Positions 1-9,184 of a stretch of DNA of 17,970 bases are shown piece by piece. Origin of the DNA: Dictyocoela muelleri (Eukaryota > Microsporidia). Position 1 is the first letter of the stretch. Each line of letters starts with the position of its first letter. Made by a program: the position numbers and the translations under genes. Under the pieces are notes generated by a model that saw only the letters and a program-made list of their open reading frames with translations, made no database searches and was not told where the DNA came from. The DNA lies in the NCBI GenBank assembly GCA_016256075.1, contig SDVU01000196.1:1-17970 (forward strand). Direction: 5' to 3'.

Positions 1-26
1 CGTAAAAAAATAATGTTTTGAAAAAT

Positions 27-155
27 GGCTCTCACTAACTGAAAAGAGGGCTCTCACTAACTGAAAAGAGGGCTCTCATTAACTGAAAAGAGGGCTCTCA
101 TTAATTGCAAAGAGGGCTCTCACTACTTGCAAAGAGGGCTCTCACTACTTGCAAA
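27..155. repeat. 22-bp tandem repeat array, six units
   Basis: Six head-to-tail units of 22 bp start at 27, 49, 71, 93, 115 and 137, the last being partial. The unit reads GGCTCTCACTAACTGAAAAG plus AG. The sequence changes in steps along the array: the first two units are identical, the third has CATTAACTG, the fourth CATTAATTGC, and the last two share CACTACTTGC. This pattern fits local duplication of neighbouring units. There are no spacers, so it is a minisatellite and not a CRISPR array. It lies just inside the probable transposon end at 295 and may belong to that element. Confidence 0.9.
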
Positions 156-295
156 ACCCTGTAAAAATCACACGAAACCCTTATTAAGAGTCCATAAACA
201 TACAAAATATTCGTATGGGTAACTAATTTATCGAAAAATACCGTTATAGAGTAGAAACCGTTATTTCGAGGTACCGTTATTCGGAGGTTACACTG
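156..295. mobile_element. Probable terminal end of a pogo/Tigger-like DNA transposon
   Basis: Read on the minus strand from 295, the sequence begins CAGTGTAACCTCCGAATAAC and is flanked by a TA dinucleotide at 296-297. It then carries three spaced copies of an ATAACGG word, the last near 240. A CAGT start, a TA target and repeated CCTC/ATAACG words are typical of pogo/Tigger/Jerky-type terminal inverted repeats (established knowledge). The body would lie to the left, beyond the window edge. No transposase or partner end is visible, so only the end is called, with modest confidence. Confidence 0.4.
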
Positions 296-379
296 TAATT
301 GATAAAATAAAAATCGCGCTTACAGCCAGATCTGTATTGCTTAGAACTAATATATTAAAATAAAAACGCTGAAACAAAA

Positions 380-450
380 ATCTATATACTAATAATGTAA
401 AAAACTCGCTAATTTTGAAATTACGGGGATTATCGGCATGTATTTATATT
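380..450 (+). repeat. Short fragment resembling the 3' tail of the SINE-like family
   Basis: This stretch is an imperfect inverted match to 481-540, sharing CTAATTTT and ATTATCGGCATGTAT-like blocks. Positions 481-540 are the 3' tail of the SINE-like copy on the opposite strand, so this is best read as a tail-to-tail remnant of the same family. The pairing could also simply form a hairpin. Little else is recognisable between 296 and 480. Confidence 0.35.
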
Positions 451-480
451 GAAAACCCCGATTTTTCAAAAAGTGAATAA

Positions 481-919
481 GATTTATATACATGCTGATA
501 ATATATAATTGTAAATTCGTAGAGTTATCTCGAAAATTAGTCTTTAGACATTTTATGTGTTATTAACATATAAATAACTTATAAGCTACCAAGAGGCTCC
601 GCTGTACTCAAAAATTTTCGTTTTACCCATACCTCAACAGAAAACAGTTAATTATAGGCTTTTCATGTTTTTTATATTCACTACTGTTTAATTAGATACG
701 TCTATGTTTCGTTCAACTATCTTGGAGAGCCCTTTTTTTCTTTATTGTCATATTAAAGCGAATCTTAATCGGCTCTTAAATATTGAACTTTTATATATAA
801 CTGCTATATTTGTTTACCAATTAATACCATCCCGATTATTTGATAAAGTAATTACCAAAGATTAAAACCATGATACGCTAATTTAAATTCAATAATATTA
901 ACCACTGAGCTACCTGGCC
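481..919 (-). mobile_element. tRNA-headed SINE-like repeat, copy 1 (full length)
   Basis: Read on the minus strand, this begins with a tRNA-like head. The A-box-like TAGCTCAGTGGTT lies at 900-912 and a worn B-box-like GGTTTTAATCTTT at 857-869. It continues through a body shared block by block with the copies at 11494 and 12366: TATGACAATAAAG, AGTAGTGAA, CATGAAAAGCC, TAAAACGA, GGTAGCTTA, GTCTAAAGACTA, and a tail ending in CATGTATATAA. Its length of about 440 bp equals the plus-strand copy at 11494-11942. The acceptor stem does not close, so it is not a functional tRNA. The family assignment is my inference from these in-window alignments. No coding capacity is seen. Confidence 0.65.
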
Positions 920-1086
920 TTTAAGAGATTACTTGAGTATCACTATACCTAATTCCTGATATAAAGATACCTTCTGAATGGATTTTTTAAATAGTAGATC
1001 AAGTTTGACTTAAAGTTCATAACTAATTTTTAAAAACAAATAAAATAAAAACTTATAGCAAATTAAAAAAAAATTAAAAATAAAGT
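920..1086. other. AT-rich spacer downstream of eS7
   Basis: This short spacer lies between the head of SINE-like copy 1 and the stop codon of the eS7 gene. It ends in A-rich runs. I see no gene, RNA or repeat in it. Confidence 0.5.
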
Positions 1087-1536
1087 TTAATAATGACTTA
1101 GCTCATACAAAGCCTTCATTCCTGTCAATTCATAAAAAGTTCGACTCATCAAATAAAAATCTTCATCATCGAAATCGCACTTTCTCTCAACAAAAACCTT
1201 TTCAATTTTATCTTCGTCAACCTCGGTCATTCTACCCGTAACATAAGCCGGAAAACAAAGATCGAGCAACCATTTCTCGGATGTTTGTTTATTGACATTG
1301 CCGGTATTTTTAAAGGAAGGTTCTCTTAAAAAGAAAAGTGGTGATTTAAAAATTCTTTTGATTTCCATACCAACTTTTTCAAAGTGCCTATGAATGTCAT
1401 CAAGTACTTGTAATGGTAGTATGATTACCATAACGTTAGAATCATCAATGTTTAAAATTTGCAAGTTCAGTTTAAAATCTTTATTTGTGTATTTGCTGAT
1501 TATTGATTTTATTTTTTTTTCTCCTTCGGTTGTCAT
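1087..1536 (-). CDS. RPS7: 40S ribosomal protein eS7
   Basis: This is a 149-residue protein of the eS7 family, a structural protein of the small ribosomal subunit. The pattern fits eS7 along the chain: a hydrophobic strand VMVIILPLQVL at residues 35-45 (RPS7 has IIIFVPVPQL), then HRHFEKVGMEI and SPLFFLREP at 50-73 (matching the FxGKHVVFIAQRRIL region), then WLLDLCFPAYVTGRM at 89-103 (RPS7 LEDLVFPSEIVGKRI), and a C-terminal FYELTGMKALYEL at 134-146 (RPS7 VYKKLTGKDVNFE). At 149 residues it is clearly shorter than the roughly 190 of animal and yeast eS7. The N-terminus and the basic loop around residues 74-88 are trimmed, as is common for microsporidian ribosomal proteins. The start is supported by CCCC 3 nt upstream. 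No intron is needed. It stands alone between repeats. Confidence 0.85.
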   Translation of the reverse strand: MTTEGEKKIKSIISKYTNKDFKLNLQILNIDDSNVMVIILPLQVLDDIHRHFEKVGMEIKRIFKSPLFFLREPSFKNTGNVNKQTSEKWLLDLCFPAYVTGRMTEVDEDKIEKVFVERKCDFDDEDFYLMSRTFYELTGMKALYELSHY

Positions 1537-1539
1537 TAA

Positions 1540-1543
1540 GGGG
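1540..1543 (-). promoter_or_regulatory. CCCC start-proximal motif of the eS7 gene
   Basis: On the minus strand CCCC stands 3 nt (TTA) before the ATG of the eS7 gene in otherwise very AT-rich DNA. A C-rich block next to the start codon is known from many microsporidian genes, notably ribosomal protein genes, where transcripts begin very close to the ATG. The same block precedes the other two host genes here. Confidence 0.7.
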
Positions 1544-1598
1544 TTGTTTTATTGATTTTTTTAAATATTTAAATTTGAGATATTTGAAATTGCTGAAT

Positions 1599-1770
1599 CA
1601 TCATTTTTAATTTTAAAAGTCTAATGAATAATTTTTAATTTTAAAAATTTTGTGGATATTTTTAAAAGTCTATCATCATTTTTAATTTTAAAAGTCTATA
1701 AATAATTTTTAATTTATAAAGTTTAATCATCATTTTTAATTTTAAAAATTTTGGTGACTATTTTTAAGTT
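1599..1770. repeat. Imperfect AT-rich tandem repeat upstream of eS7
   Basis: Three units each open with CATCATTTTTAATTTTAAAA, at 1599, 1674 and 1728, giving spacings of 75 and 54 bp. Within the first unit the TTTTTAATTTTAAAA word recurs. This lies about 60-230 bp upstream of the eS7 start codon. It may be only low-complexity drift. No known operator is recognised. Confidence 0.6.
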
Positions 1771-2140
1771 ATTTTTATATTCTTAATTATCTCATTGCGA
1801 AAATATTTAACTGTATTAATCTTCTGTTTGATAACTTTTAAGTACGGAGGTATTTTTTGTTATTATACCAAAATAAAATTTGATTAGTCATAATAAAATT
1901 ATCTTAAAGAGGTGGTTGAAGAAAATAAGGAATAAAATACACTTTTTACAACACCTTTTAAATTTTATGATTTTTAAAAATTATAAATCAGATGATTTTA
2001 CATTTTAAACAATTTAAAATTTTTTTGACTAATATGCTTTAAACATCATAGATTTCATGAAGGAATATCCCAAATAAATAAGTGATTATTAAATTTAATT
2101 TTTATCATTATCATTTATTTTTTTTAATATAAATTAATGG
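1771..2140. other. AT-rich intergenic DNA
   Basis: This stretch has short homopolymer runs and stop codons in every frame. I see no gene, RNA or recognisable element before the worn SINE-like copy begins near 2141. Confidence 0.5.
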
Positions 2141-2412
2141 TGATCACGAAACTTAGTCTTTAACATACAAATTCAAGTATTATGATTCAAATTACTCTAG
2201 GGTCATTTTATTAAATATTCTTAAGCTGACATTAAGATAATAAAACTTTCTTCTGATGTATAGTTTTTCCAATGGGACGCATCTTATTAATAAATTAATT
2301 TACAATGGATATCCCGAGTGCAAGATTAGAGCGACTCTTCAACCCGCATAAAGTAGCGAAACTATAAACTTATTTAAAGACCATAATTAACAGTGGGGCG
2401 CTACTGAGGAAA
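2141..2412 (+). mobile_element. tRNA-headed SINE-like repeat, copy 2 (worn)
   Basis: The head aligns loosely with the copy at 11494: TTAGTCTTTAACA stands in the A-box position, and ATGATTCAAATTACT at 2182-2196 in the B-box position (GTGGTTCGAATTATT in the better copy). Further on, AAAGTAGCGAAACTATAAAC and ACCATAATTAACAGT align with AAAGTAGTGAAAAATATAAA and the matching block of copy 1, followed by CTACTGAGG (CTGCTGAGT in copy 3). The tail is not recognisable after about 2412. This copy is the most diverged of the five, so the call rests on the order and spacing of the blocks and not on high identity. Confidence 0.45.
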
Positions 2413-2859
2413 ATTATATGCCACGGGCTTTTTTATTTTTTTTACTTTTTATTTTTTCAACTTTTCAATAAAACGAAAATTTTCTTTAGCAGCATCTTAA
2501 AAGATTAAATACCCCAAATTTAAACTTAATATCTTCGAATTTCATTGTTGTTTTGCATTTAATTCTAAACTGTTTTTTATTTGCATTAATATCACCATAA
2601 GTAAATTATTGATGAAAATATTCCAGGATATTTTTTTTCCCGCTTCTCCTAGGTTACATAATTCAATTTAGATTTTTACGCACATGTATACACGAAATTA
2701 GCGTTAATAAAATCCTTAATTTTTTTAATCCATCTGGCATCAAAAATTATATACATAAATGTGTATCTTGCTTCGAAATGTCGATTAATTTAACTTTTAT
2801 TGATTATTTAAAATAGAATGTTATTTATTTGAATATGATTCATTTTTATTATTGATAAC
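2413..2859. other. AT-rich intergenic DNA left of the LTR fossil
   Basis: This is low-complexity T-rich DNA with no open reading frame of note. No target-site duplication for the neighbouring LTR element is obvious at its right edge. Confidence 0.5.
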
Positions 2860-3108
2860 TGACGTGAACCACACATGGTGGATTGCCATTTAATATGTAA
2901 TAAGTAAATATATTTTTAATGTAAGTTGAATTTTGTTTATTTATAATTGTCTGACCATTACCGTTACTATTCATGACCACTGTGCTAACAAAATCCGTTT
3001 TCCTTTTATATTGCAGTAAAACATTATTGTTTCAGAATTATGCTAGAATATTGTCGAAAGCCTACATTTTTTAGACTTAAAGTGTCTTAATGTAGCTATT
3101 ACATGACA
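2860..3108 (-). repeat. LTR, downstream (3') copy of the Ty3/gypsy fossil
   Basis: This 249-bp direct repeat matches 9185-9436. On the plus strand it starts TGACGTGA and ends CATGACA, giving the TG...CA termini expected of an LTR. A long, nearly unchanged block runs from the GGATTGCC at about 2880 through TTTATAATTGTC at about 2950. Confidence 0.85.
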
Positions 3109-3135
3109 CCTAGCACCTTCAATAATGAATAACTT

Positions 3136-3485
3136 GTCGCGCGCCAACAGCGCGATCACAAAAATTTTTATTAAAAAAACGCCCTTGAAAATAAACCACG
3201 GGTCTTTAAACGACTAATAATATTAGTGATAATATAAAAGATATTGTTTTTTTAAAAAAAATATTAATATTTTTATTGAAAAAAAATTATAAATATGTTC
3301 TAGAAAAAAATTTAGAAATAGTTTGAGAAAATAACATTGGGCCATAAAGTATATTGTATCAATAATATTATTAGTCGTTTTAAGACCCGCGGTTAATTTC
3401 AAAAGACGTTTTTAAATAAAAATCTTTGTGGTCGCGCTGTTGACGCAGGTCGCGCTGTTTACGTGGGTCGCGCTGTTAGCGCGAC
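3136..3485. mobile_element. 350-bp MITE with long terminal inverted repeats, nested in the LTR fossil
   Basis: The two ends are inverted copies of each other over about 95-100 bp, sharing ACGACTAATAATATTA and CAACAGCGCGA-type blocks. The outermost bases are GTCGCGC on one side and GCGCGAC on the other. A 7-bp imperfect target duplication, ATAACTT (3129-3135) and ATAACTC (3486-3492), flanks it; read as 9 bp the repeat is ATAACTTGT/ATAACTCGT. The middle is A/T-rich and non-coding. GC-rich ends in this AT-rich setting, self-complementary termini and the GTCGCG start match the MULE at 4630-6164, so it is probably a non-autonomous Mutator-like element (inference). Confidence 0.8.
3430..3485. repeat. 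Three tandem copies of the 18-bp MITE terminal unit
   Basis: Units start at 3430, 3448 and 3466, each opening GGTCGCGCTGTT. The outermost ends TAGCGCGAC and forms the MITE terminus. The opposite end (3136 onward) carries only one such unit, in inverted orientation, so the terminal motif has been multiplied at one end only. Confidence 0.8.
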
Positions 3486-3492
3486 ATAACTC

Positions 3493-4629
3493 GTTTCACA
3501 TTACGATAATTTAATCCACCTTTTTCATCTTCGTAGTAAATCGGTTGTTTATCATTAGATATCTTTTTTATGATGTTCGGACCTAAATAAATAGATTCTA
3601 GATTTGAATAAATTTGTTTTCGAATTAGAATTTCGTCACCTTCTTTGAATGGATGTGATATTTGAAACTTAAATTTTCGAAGATTTGGTTTTAGTTGTAG
3701 ATTCATTGTGGTTTTATTTTTTATTATCTCACCAGATGCCATTTTAGTAGATGTTTTGATAATTTCATTTAATCGATTTTTAATCAGTTCTTTTATAATT
3801 TTAATATATTGGAAATATTTTTTTGTACTATCAGATGTATAGTACTTGGAGTTATCTGAAAGAATTGATTTAGTAAGTATGAATGTGCTTAGTCATTCTT
3901 CTTTGAATACCCTTTTAATCTTTTTATGTAATTTTACTGGAGAATTTCACTCTTGTGAACCTACTACACCTGTCTGTAAATGTAATTATAAATAGTTTAT
4001 TTGTATTAAATTTATGTTTGTAATTATCAGCTGAGAAAGAACCATATACATCAGTGCTTATATGTTATAAAGGAACTTTTGTTGAAATATGACCAGAGTT
4101 TTTCCCATAAATACGAGGATTATTTTTATATTTTTGACAATAATGGCATGTTTCAATAGGGTATTTAAGTCTTTTAGTGCCATTTTTATCAATCATTTCG
4201 TTTTTTTCGAAGTGTTAAGAATGAATTAATGAAGCCCGGGTGACCATGTAAGATGTGAAATTTTTTTAATTTTTTTCAATTTCTGTTTCAAATTGTGTGC
4301 TATTAGCCTCAAGTATTTATTCAAATTAAATAAAACCTTTTTTATTTCGAGATAATTCATCTTTAACTATATTTTCATTACCATTAATATGTTTGTACTC
4401 GATTGAAAGATCTGATAAGCTTGCTTTCCATCGATTTGTTCTTTATAAAAATCATTACTTTTTCCAAGAAGATTTTTGTTGTCTGTGTACACAACAATTT
4501 TTGAGTCACCAATAAGTCCCTTCCATTTCATTACTGACATATATATATAGCAAATATTTCCTTTTAAACTATAGAATAGTTAATCTGGCCTGAATTTAAT
4601 TTTTTACTATAATGCTAAATGACCGTTAA
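3493..4629 (-). mobile_element. LTR fossil internal segment A (integrase to part of RNase H)
   Basis: In minus-strand order this segment holds the end of an RNase H domain, the zinc-binding CHYCQKYK region of integrase near 4130-4160, the integrase core, and the integrase C-terminal domain at about 3500-3740 (GDEILIRKQ followed by LGPNIIKKI, the GD...GP signature of the SH3-like tail). It is broken. Roughly 3830-4629 is a direct duplicate of about 6165-6960 in segment B, about 90 percent identical by eye over the best-matched part. Its right edge stops exactly at the MULE. Confidence 0.75.
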
Positions 4630-6164
4630 GTCGCGATTCGCCCCATGGGGCGAATCGCGACATTTTTCGACCCAAAACAAAAACATTTTTTTATAATTTT
4701 GAGTACCCCTTCAATGATAAAGCATAGTATATTGAATATGTAAGATCGAAAAGAGGTTCTAAAATCTTATTTTATAATGAATATAGTTATACATTAAGAA
4801 AAAGTAAAGACGATAAAAGTGTTTGGAGGTGTAGAAATCGTAAATGTAGACGAATTCTCGACAACTTCTAATAATTGTATTTTAAGAAATTCACCGCATA
4901 GTCATCTACAAGCTTTCGGAGAAAATGAATGTTTATATTTAAAAGATGTTATTAGAGAAAGATCAATAAATACAACTGAATCATCAAGAGACATAGTAAA
5001 TATCGAAATAAAAAATATATCGCTAGAAGCTCTTATTTATTTAAATAAATATCAAAACCTGAGAAAAATTGTAAGCAAAACAAGAAATAAAATGAACATA
5101 ATAATAGATAATAAAAATGATGATATGACTGATTCAATAAAAAAAAACAGATAAAGGAGAATTATTTTATCTTTTTGACCCTGGAAAATTATCAGAAAAT
5201 CGAATTATTGTTTTCGCCACGAAGATTAATTGCTTCATTTATCTAAATGTAAAGTTTGTATTGCCGAAGGAACTTTTAGATCAGCTACAAACAATTTCTA
5301 TCAAATTTATAAAATATTAGGAATTTTTCCTGGAAAATATTTAGCGCTTTGTTATTTCTTAATGAAAACAAAATCAGAAACAGCATATTTAAAAGCATTT
5401 GGTTTTTTGAAAAATCAAAATATACAACCACCAGAAACGATAATAATCGATTTTGAACAAGCTGCTTTGAACGCCTTTCAAATATTTTTCCCACAATCAA
5501 AAGTTTTTGGTTGTTTCATTCACTTTTATCAAAATATATATAAAAATGTTAAAACAAATAAATTAAGTCAAAATTATAAAAATTTTTTGAATTTCAAATT
5601 GATGATGTCATTTTCATTTTTGCCTCCGGGATTAATTGAAATATATTTTAAAGAATACGAAGATTATTTAAAAACAAGAAAACGTTATGATAATATACAA
5701 ATAATATGGTGTTGGTTTAAAAATCTTTATTTAAAAGAAAATTTAAATGCGCGAAAAACAGTGTTTAATTACACATTTCGGTCTTCAAATGAACGTATTT
5801 TTTCTTCATCACCATTGAAAACGAATTAAATTAAGGGTGACATCGTTCTTTAGATTTCAATGTAAAAATTTCACATTCAAACATTCCCATTTTAATTAAT
5901 GAATTAAAAAAGAACAGAAAAAAGTGGAATATGAAATCATCAAGATTTTACATGAAATTTTTTCAGAAAAATCAATATCTGAAACAAAACAAAAATCAAA
6001 ATACGAAAAATTAATTGAAAAAATAGATCAGTTCGTAGGTGTGAAATATTTAAAATACATTGCTAGTCTAATCGAAATAAAAACAAATTAATTTATTTTT
6101 TATATATTTAATTTTATTTGGGTCAAAAAATGGTCGTGATTCGTCACATGGGGCGAATCGCGAC
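4630..6164 (+). mobile_element. MULE (Mutator-like) DNA transposon, 1535 bp, with palindromic ends
   Basis: The left terminus (4630-4661) is a perfect 32-bp palindrome whose half is GTCGCGATTCGCCCCA followed by its complement. The right terminus (6133-6164) is the same palindrome with three substitutions. Beyond the palindrome the inverted repeat continues with TTTTT and GACCCAAA for a total of about 50 bp. Between the ends lie a FLYWCH-like zinc finger region and a MULE-type transposase, both broken. Flanks (CGTTAA on the left, GCAGCC on the right) show no target-site duplication. It sits between two partly duplicated segments of the LTR fossil. Confidence 0.85.
4730..6092 (+). pseudogene. 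MULE transposase pseudogene with FLYWCH-like finger
   Basis: The order is as in FLYWCH-MULE transposases. First comes VWRCRNRKC at about 4819-4846, then, in another frame, NNCIL and a histidine pair SPHSH at about 4870-4908. The MULE domain follows at 5230-5829: EGTFRSATNNFYQIYKI, PPETIIIDFEQAALNAF and KVFGCFIHFYQNIYK match the DGTF, DFE-A-NA and GC-FH-Q signatures. A C-terminal part continues to TN-stop at about 6092 after a frame change near 5830-5860. The first catalytic Asp is Glu (codon 5266-5268), the second (DFE) is kept, and the third acidic position lies in the interrupted part where IKG stands for the usual -EG-. At least two frameshifts and several stops make it non-functional. Confidence 0.8.
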
Positions 6165-9100
6165 GCAGCCATAGTATTCGTCGTTATATGGAAGAATTGA
6201 TTTAGGAAGTTTGAATGTGCTTCGATATTCTTCTTTTAACGCCCTTTTTATGTCTTTTGATGTAATTTTACAGGAGAATTTCACTCTTGTGAACCTACTA
6301 CACCTATCTGTAAATGTAATTATAAATAGTTTATTTGTATTAAATTCATGTTATTAATTATCAGCTGAGAAAGGACCATATAAATCCGTACTTATATGTT
6401 CTAAAGGCACTTTGGTTGAAATTTGACCAAAGATTTCCCCATAAATACGAAGAATATTTTTATATTTTTGACAATAATGGCATGTTTTTAATGGGGTATA
6501 TTAGTGCTTTAGTGTATTTTTAGATATAATTTTGTTTTTTTTGAAGTGTTAGGAATGAATTGATGAAGCCTAGGTGGTCATGTAAGATGTGAAATTTTTT
6601 TAATTGTATAATTTTGTTTCGAATTGTGTGTTATTAACCTCAAGTACTTCTTCAACTCTAATAAAGCTCTTTTTATTTCGAGATAATTCATCTGCAACTA
6701 TATTTTCATTACCATTAATATGTTTATACTATATTGAAAGATCTGATAAGCTTGCTTTCTATCGATTTGTTTTTTTATCAAAATAATTACTTTTTCCAAG
6801 AAGATTTTTGTTGTCTGTATACAAAACAATTTTTGAGCCACCAATAAGTCCCTTCCATTTCATTACTGACATATATATAGCAAATATTTCTTTTTCAACT
6901 ATAGAATAGTTCATCTGACTGGGATTTAATTTTTTTCTATAATGGTCAATGACACTATTATCTTGGTTTAAAACAGCTCCAATTGTATGTTAACTAGAAT
7001 AAGAGTGTATAATAAATTTTTTATATATATCAGGAATAAAAAAATAAATTTTGTCATAGAGTAAGTCGTAAATTTCTGGATCTGGTTTCATTTCGTCGTC
7101 TTTAATTGATATTTTAGTAGATCTGATTTTTAATTTGTCATACATATTTTTTAATTTCAGACTTATATTTGGGATAAACTTCCTATACCAATTGATTTTC
7201 CCTAAAAGTTTTTGAAGTTGTTTTTTGTGGAAGGTTTTTCCAATTATACAAAATTCTCAAGTCTGCTTTTTTCAGGCGTATATTTTCCATTTGATATTGT
7301 AAATCGAAGAAAATTTATTTCAGTTTTTGCAAATTCTGATTTGTCTAAATTTATTATTGCATTTCTTTCTCCCAGTTTCTTCAAAACTTGATTTAAAATA
7401 TTATAGTGTTCATTATGAGTTTTCGTAAATATCAATATGTCATCAACAAAAACTGTGATGTTTGGAATTTCATATAAAATTTCTGTTATTAAATTATGGA
7501 AATATTTAGGTGCATTAAGCAAGCCAAATGGAATTCTTGTAAATTCATATTTACCAGAACTTGTAATAAAATCTGTATTATGCTGGTCTTTTGGCCAAAT
7601 AAAGACTTGGTAAAAACCCTTTTCAAATCTATTTTTGAAAAATATACTGCATCTTTGAATTTGTGAAAACTGTCAGAAATACTGAAAATTGGTACTGAAA
7701 AGGTAATGATATTTTATTTAGGTATCTATAATCGATTAAAAGCCTTCCAGATCCATCTAGCATCTCTTTAATGAAACATGGAGACGCGAATAATGATTGT
7801 GATCGTTTAATAATTTTTCGATTTAATAGATCTCCAATTTCTTTTTCCAATAAATTTTCTAAATGTAAAGGAATTCTGTAAGGCTTGAGGACTGGAATAT
7901 CTGCCTTGTTAATTGGTATTGTGAATGTTGAATTTTTGATAGACCTATTATTATCTATAAAATTGTTGTAATCACTAATAATTTTGCTTATTTTATTTTC
8001 CTGATTTTGAGTGTTATCGTCTATAGTACTAAGTGAAAGATATTCTGTTGTTTTCGGGTAGTTTCATTTTATTGAGGATTTATATAGTTTTATTTCATTG
8101 TTAGATAGACGTAGTTCAGCTATATGTGATTGCAAGAAATCTATTCCCAAAATTATATCTTCTTGAAGATTTTCTAAAACGTTCAGTTTTGTTTTATGTT
8201 TATATTATTTTTATAATTTAGAATAATATTAGTTTCCTCTAATGTTTTTTGTGTTGAACCTGTGGCTGTTTTTATAGAAAATATAGAAGTTTTAGCAATT
8301 TTAAAAATTTTTTTTTGAATTATATCGTGATTATAAAATGATTTTTCGGTACCAGAATCTATTAAAATTTTTAAAGAATTATACATATTAAATTTTGCAT
8401 AGATAAAAGGTAAAGAGTAATTCTCAATGTTGTTTATTTTTTGTTCGAAGTTTATTTTCTGAACTAAACATTCATTATCGTCATGTGACTTACTTTTGTG
8501 ATGTTTGCACCATTTATTAGGTTTTTTAAAGTTTTTATCATTAAATATTTTTTCATAATTACGTTTAAACTTGTTACTTTGCTTATAATATATTTTTTTA
8601 CTTCATTTATTCTTTCATAAACTCTTATAGGATCTGTAATTCCGTCTGAAACTAATTTTAATAAGATTTTTTTATCTATTCCATTCATTAAAGTATCATT
8701 TGAAAGCCGTGTTATATTTCTCTTGGAGTATCCTTTATGAATTGTAATTATTTTTATTGTTTCCTCAATTGTAAATTTGTAGTGTTCGATGGTTTGAAAA
8801 TTCTGCAGTTTAAGGTCGTTAAGATATCTATTGAATCTTGTTGATAAATTTTCAGGATATTTAAGTTGTAATATTTTTGTAAAAATGATTCAATATCATT
8901 ATTAGTGTCAATGAGTTCTAAAATTTCTTCTGTACACAAAGATTTAAAAACATTCAGAATGTCGTTTGGTGACCAATTTGTTAATGATACAGTATTTTTG
9001 AAAATTTAATGAGTTCAAAAAATCAATTGGGTGTGAATCAAATATTGGTAATTATCTTTTAACCTTTACTCCTGTGTTAGGCACTTCATGGTCGAAATAT

Positions 9101-9184
9101 GTTTTTTCAATTGGTTTGAGTAGACTTTAACTAGTCCTTCGAGCTCATTTTTTATTTTCTGGCAAATTGACCTTGAATTCAAGA
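6165..9184 (-). mobile_element. LTR fossil internal segment B (gag to integrase)
   Basis: Read from 9184 downwards on the minus strand: a gag-like zone with a Cys/His knuckle (WCKHHKSKSHDDNEC) near 8465-8510; an aspartic protease with ILIDSGTE near 8330-8370; a reverse transcriptase across about 7240-7850 with LLIDYRYLNKI and FVDDILIF; an RNase H with LYTDNKNLL near 6800-6830; and the integrase zinc-binding and core regions to 6165. The segment is broken, with many interruptions. It begins at the MULE at a point matching position about 3830 in segment A, so the integrase C-terminus is absent from this segment. Confidence 0.8.

Noticed and set aside
27-155. CRISPR array or telomere repeat
   Set aside because: 22-bp units are contiguous with no spacers and do not resemble a telomere unit.
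3493-3742. Host gene encoding an 80-residue basic protein
   Set aside because: The GDEILIRK and LGPNIIKK pattern is the integrase C-terminal domain of the LTR fossil.
5285-5500. Minus-strand frame inside the MULE
   Set aside because: Shadow of the MULE transposase domain on the plus strand.
6604-6786. Plus-strand 60-codon frame
   Set aside because: Shadow of the minus-strand integrase/RNase H zone of the LTR fossil.
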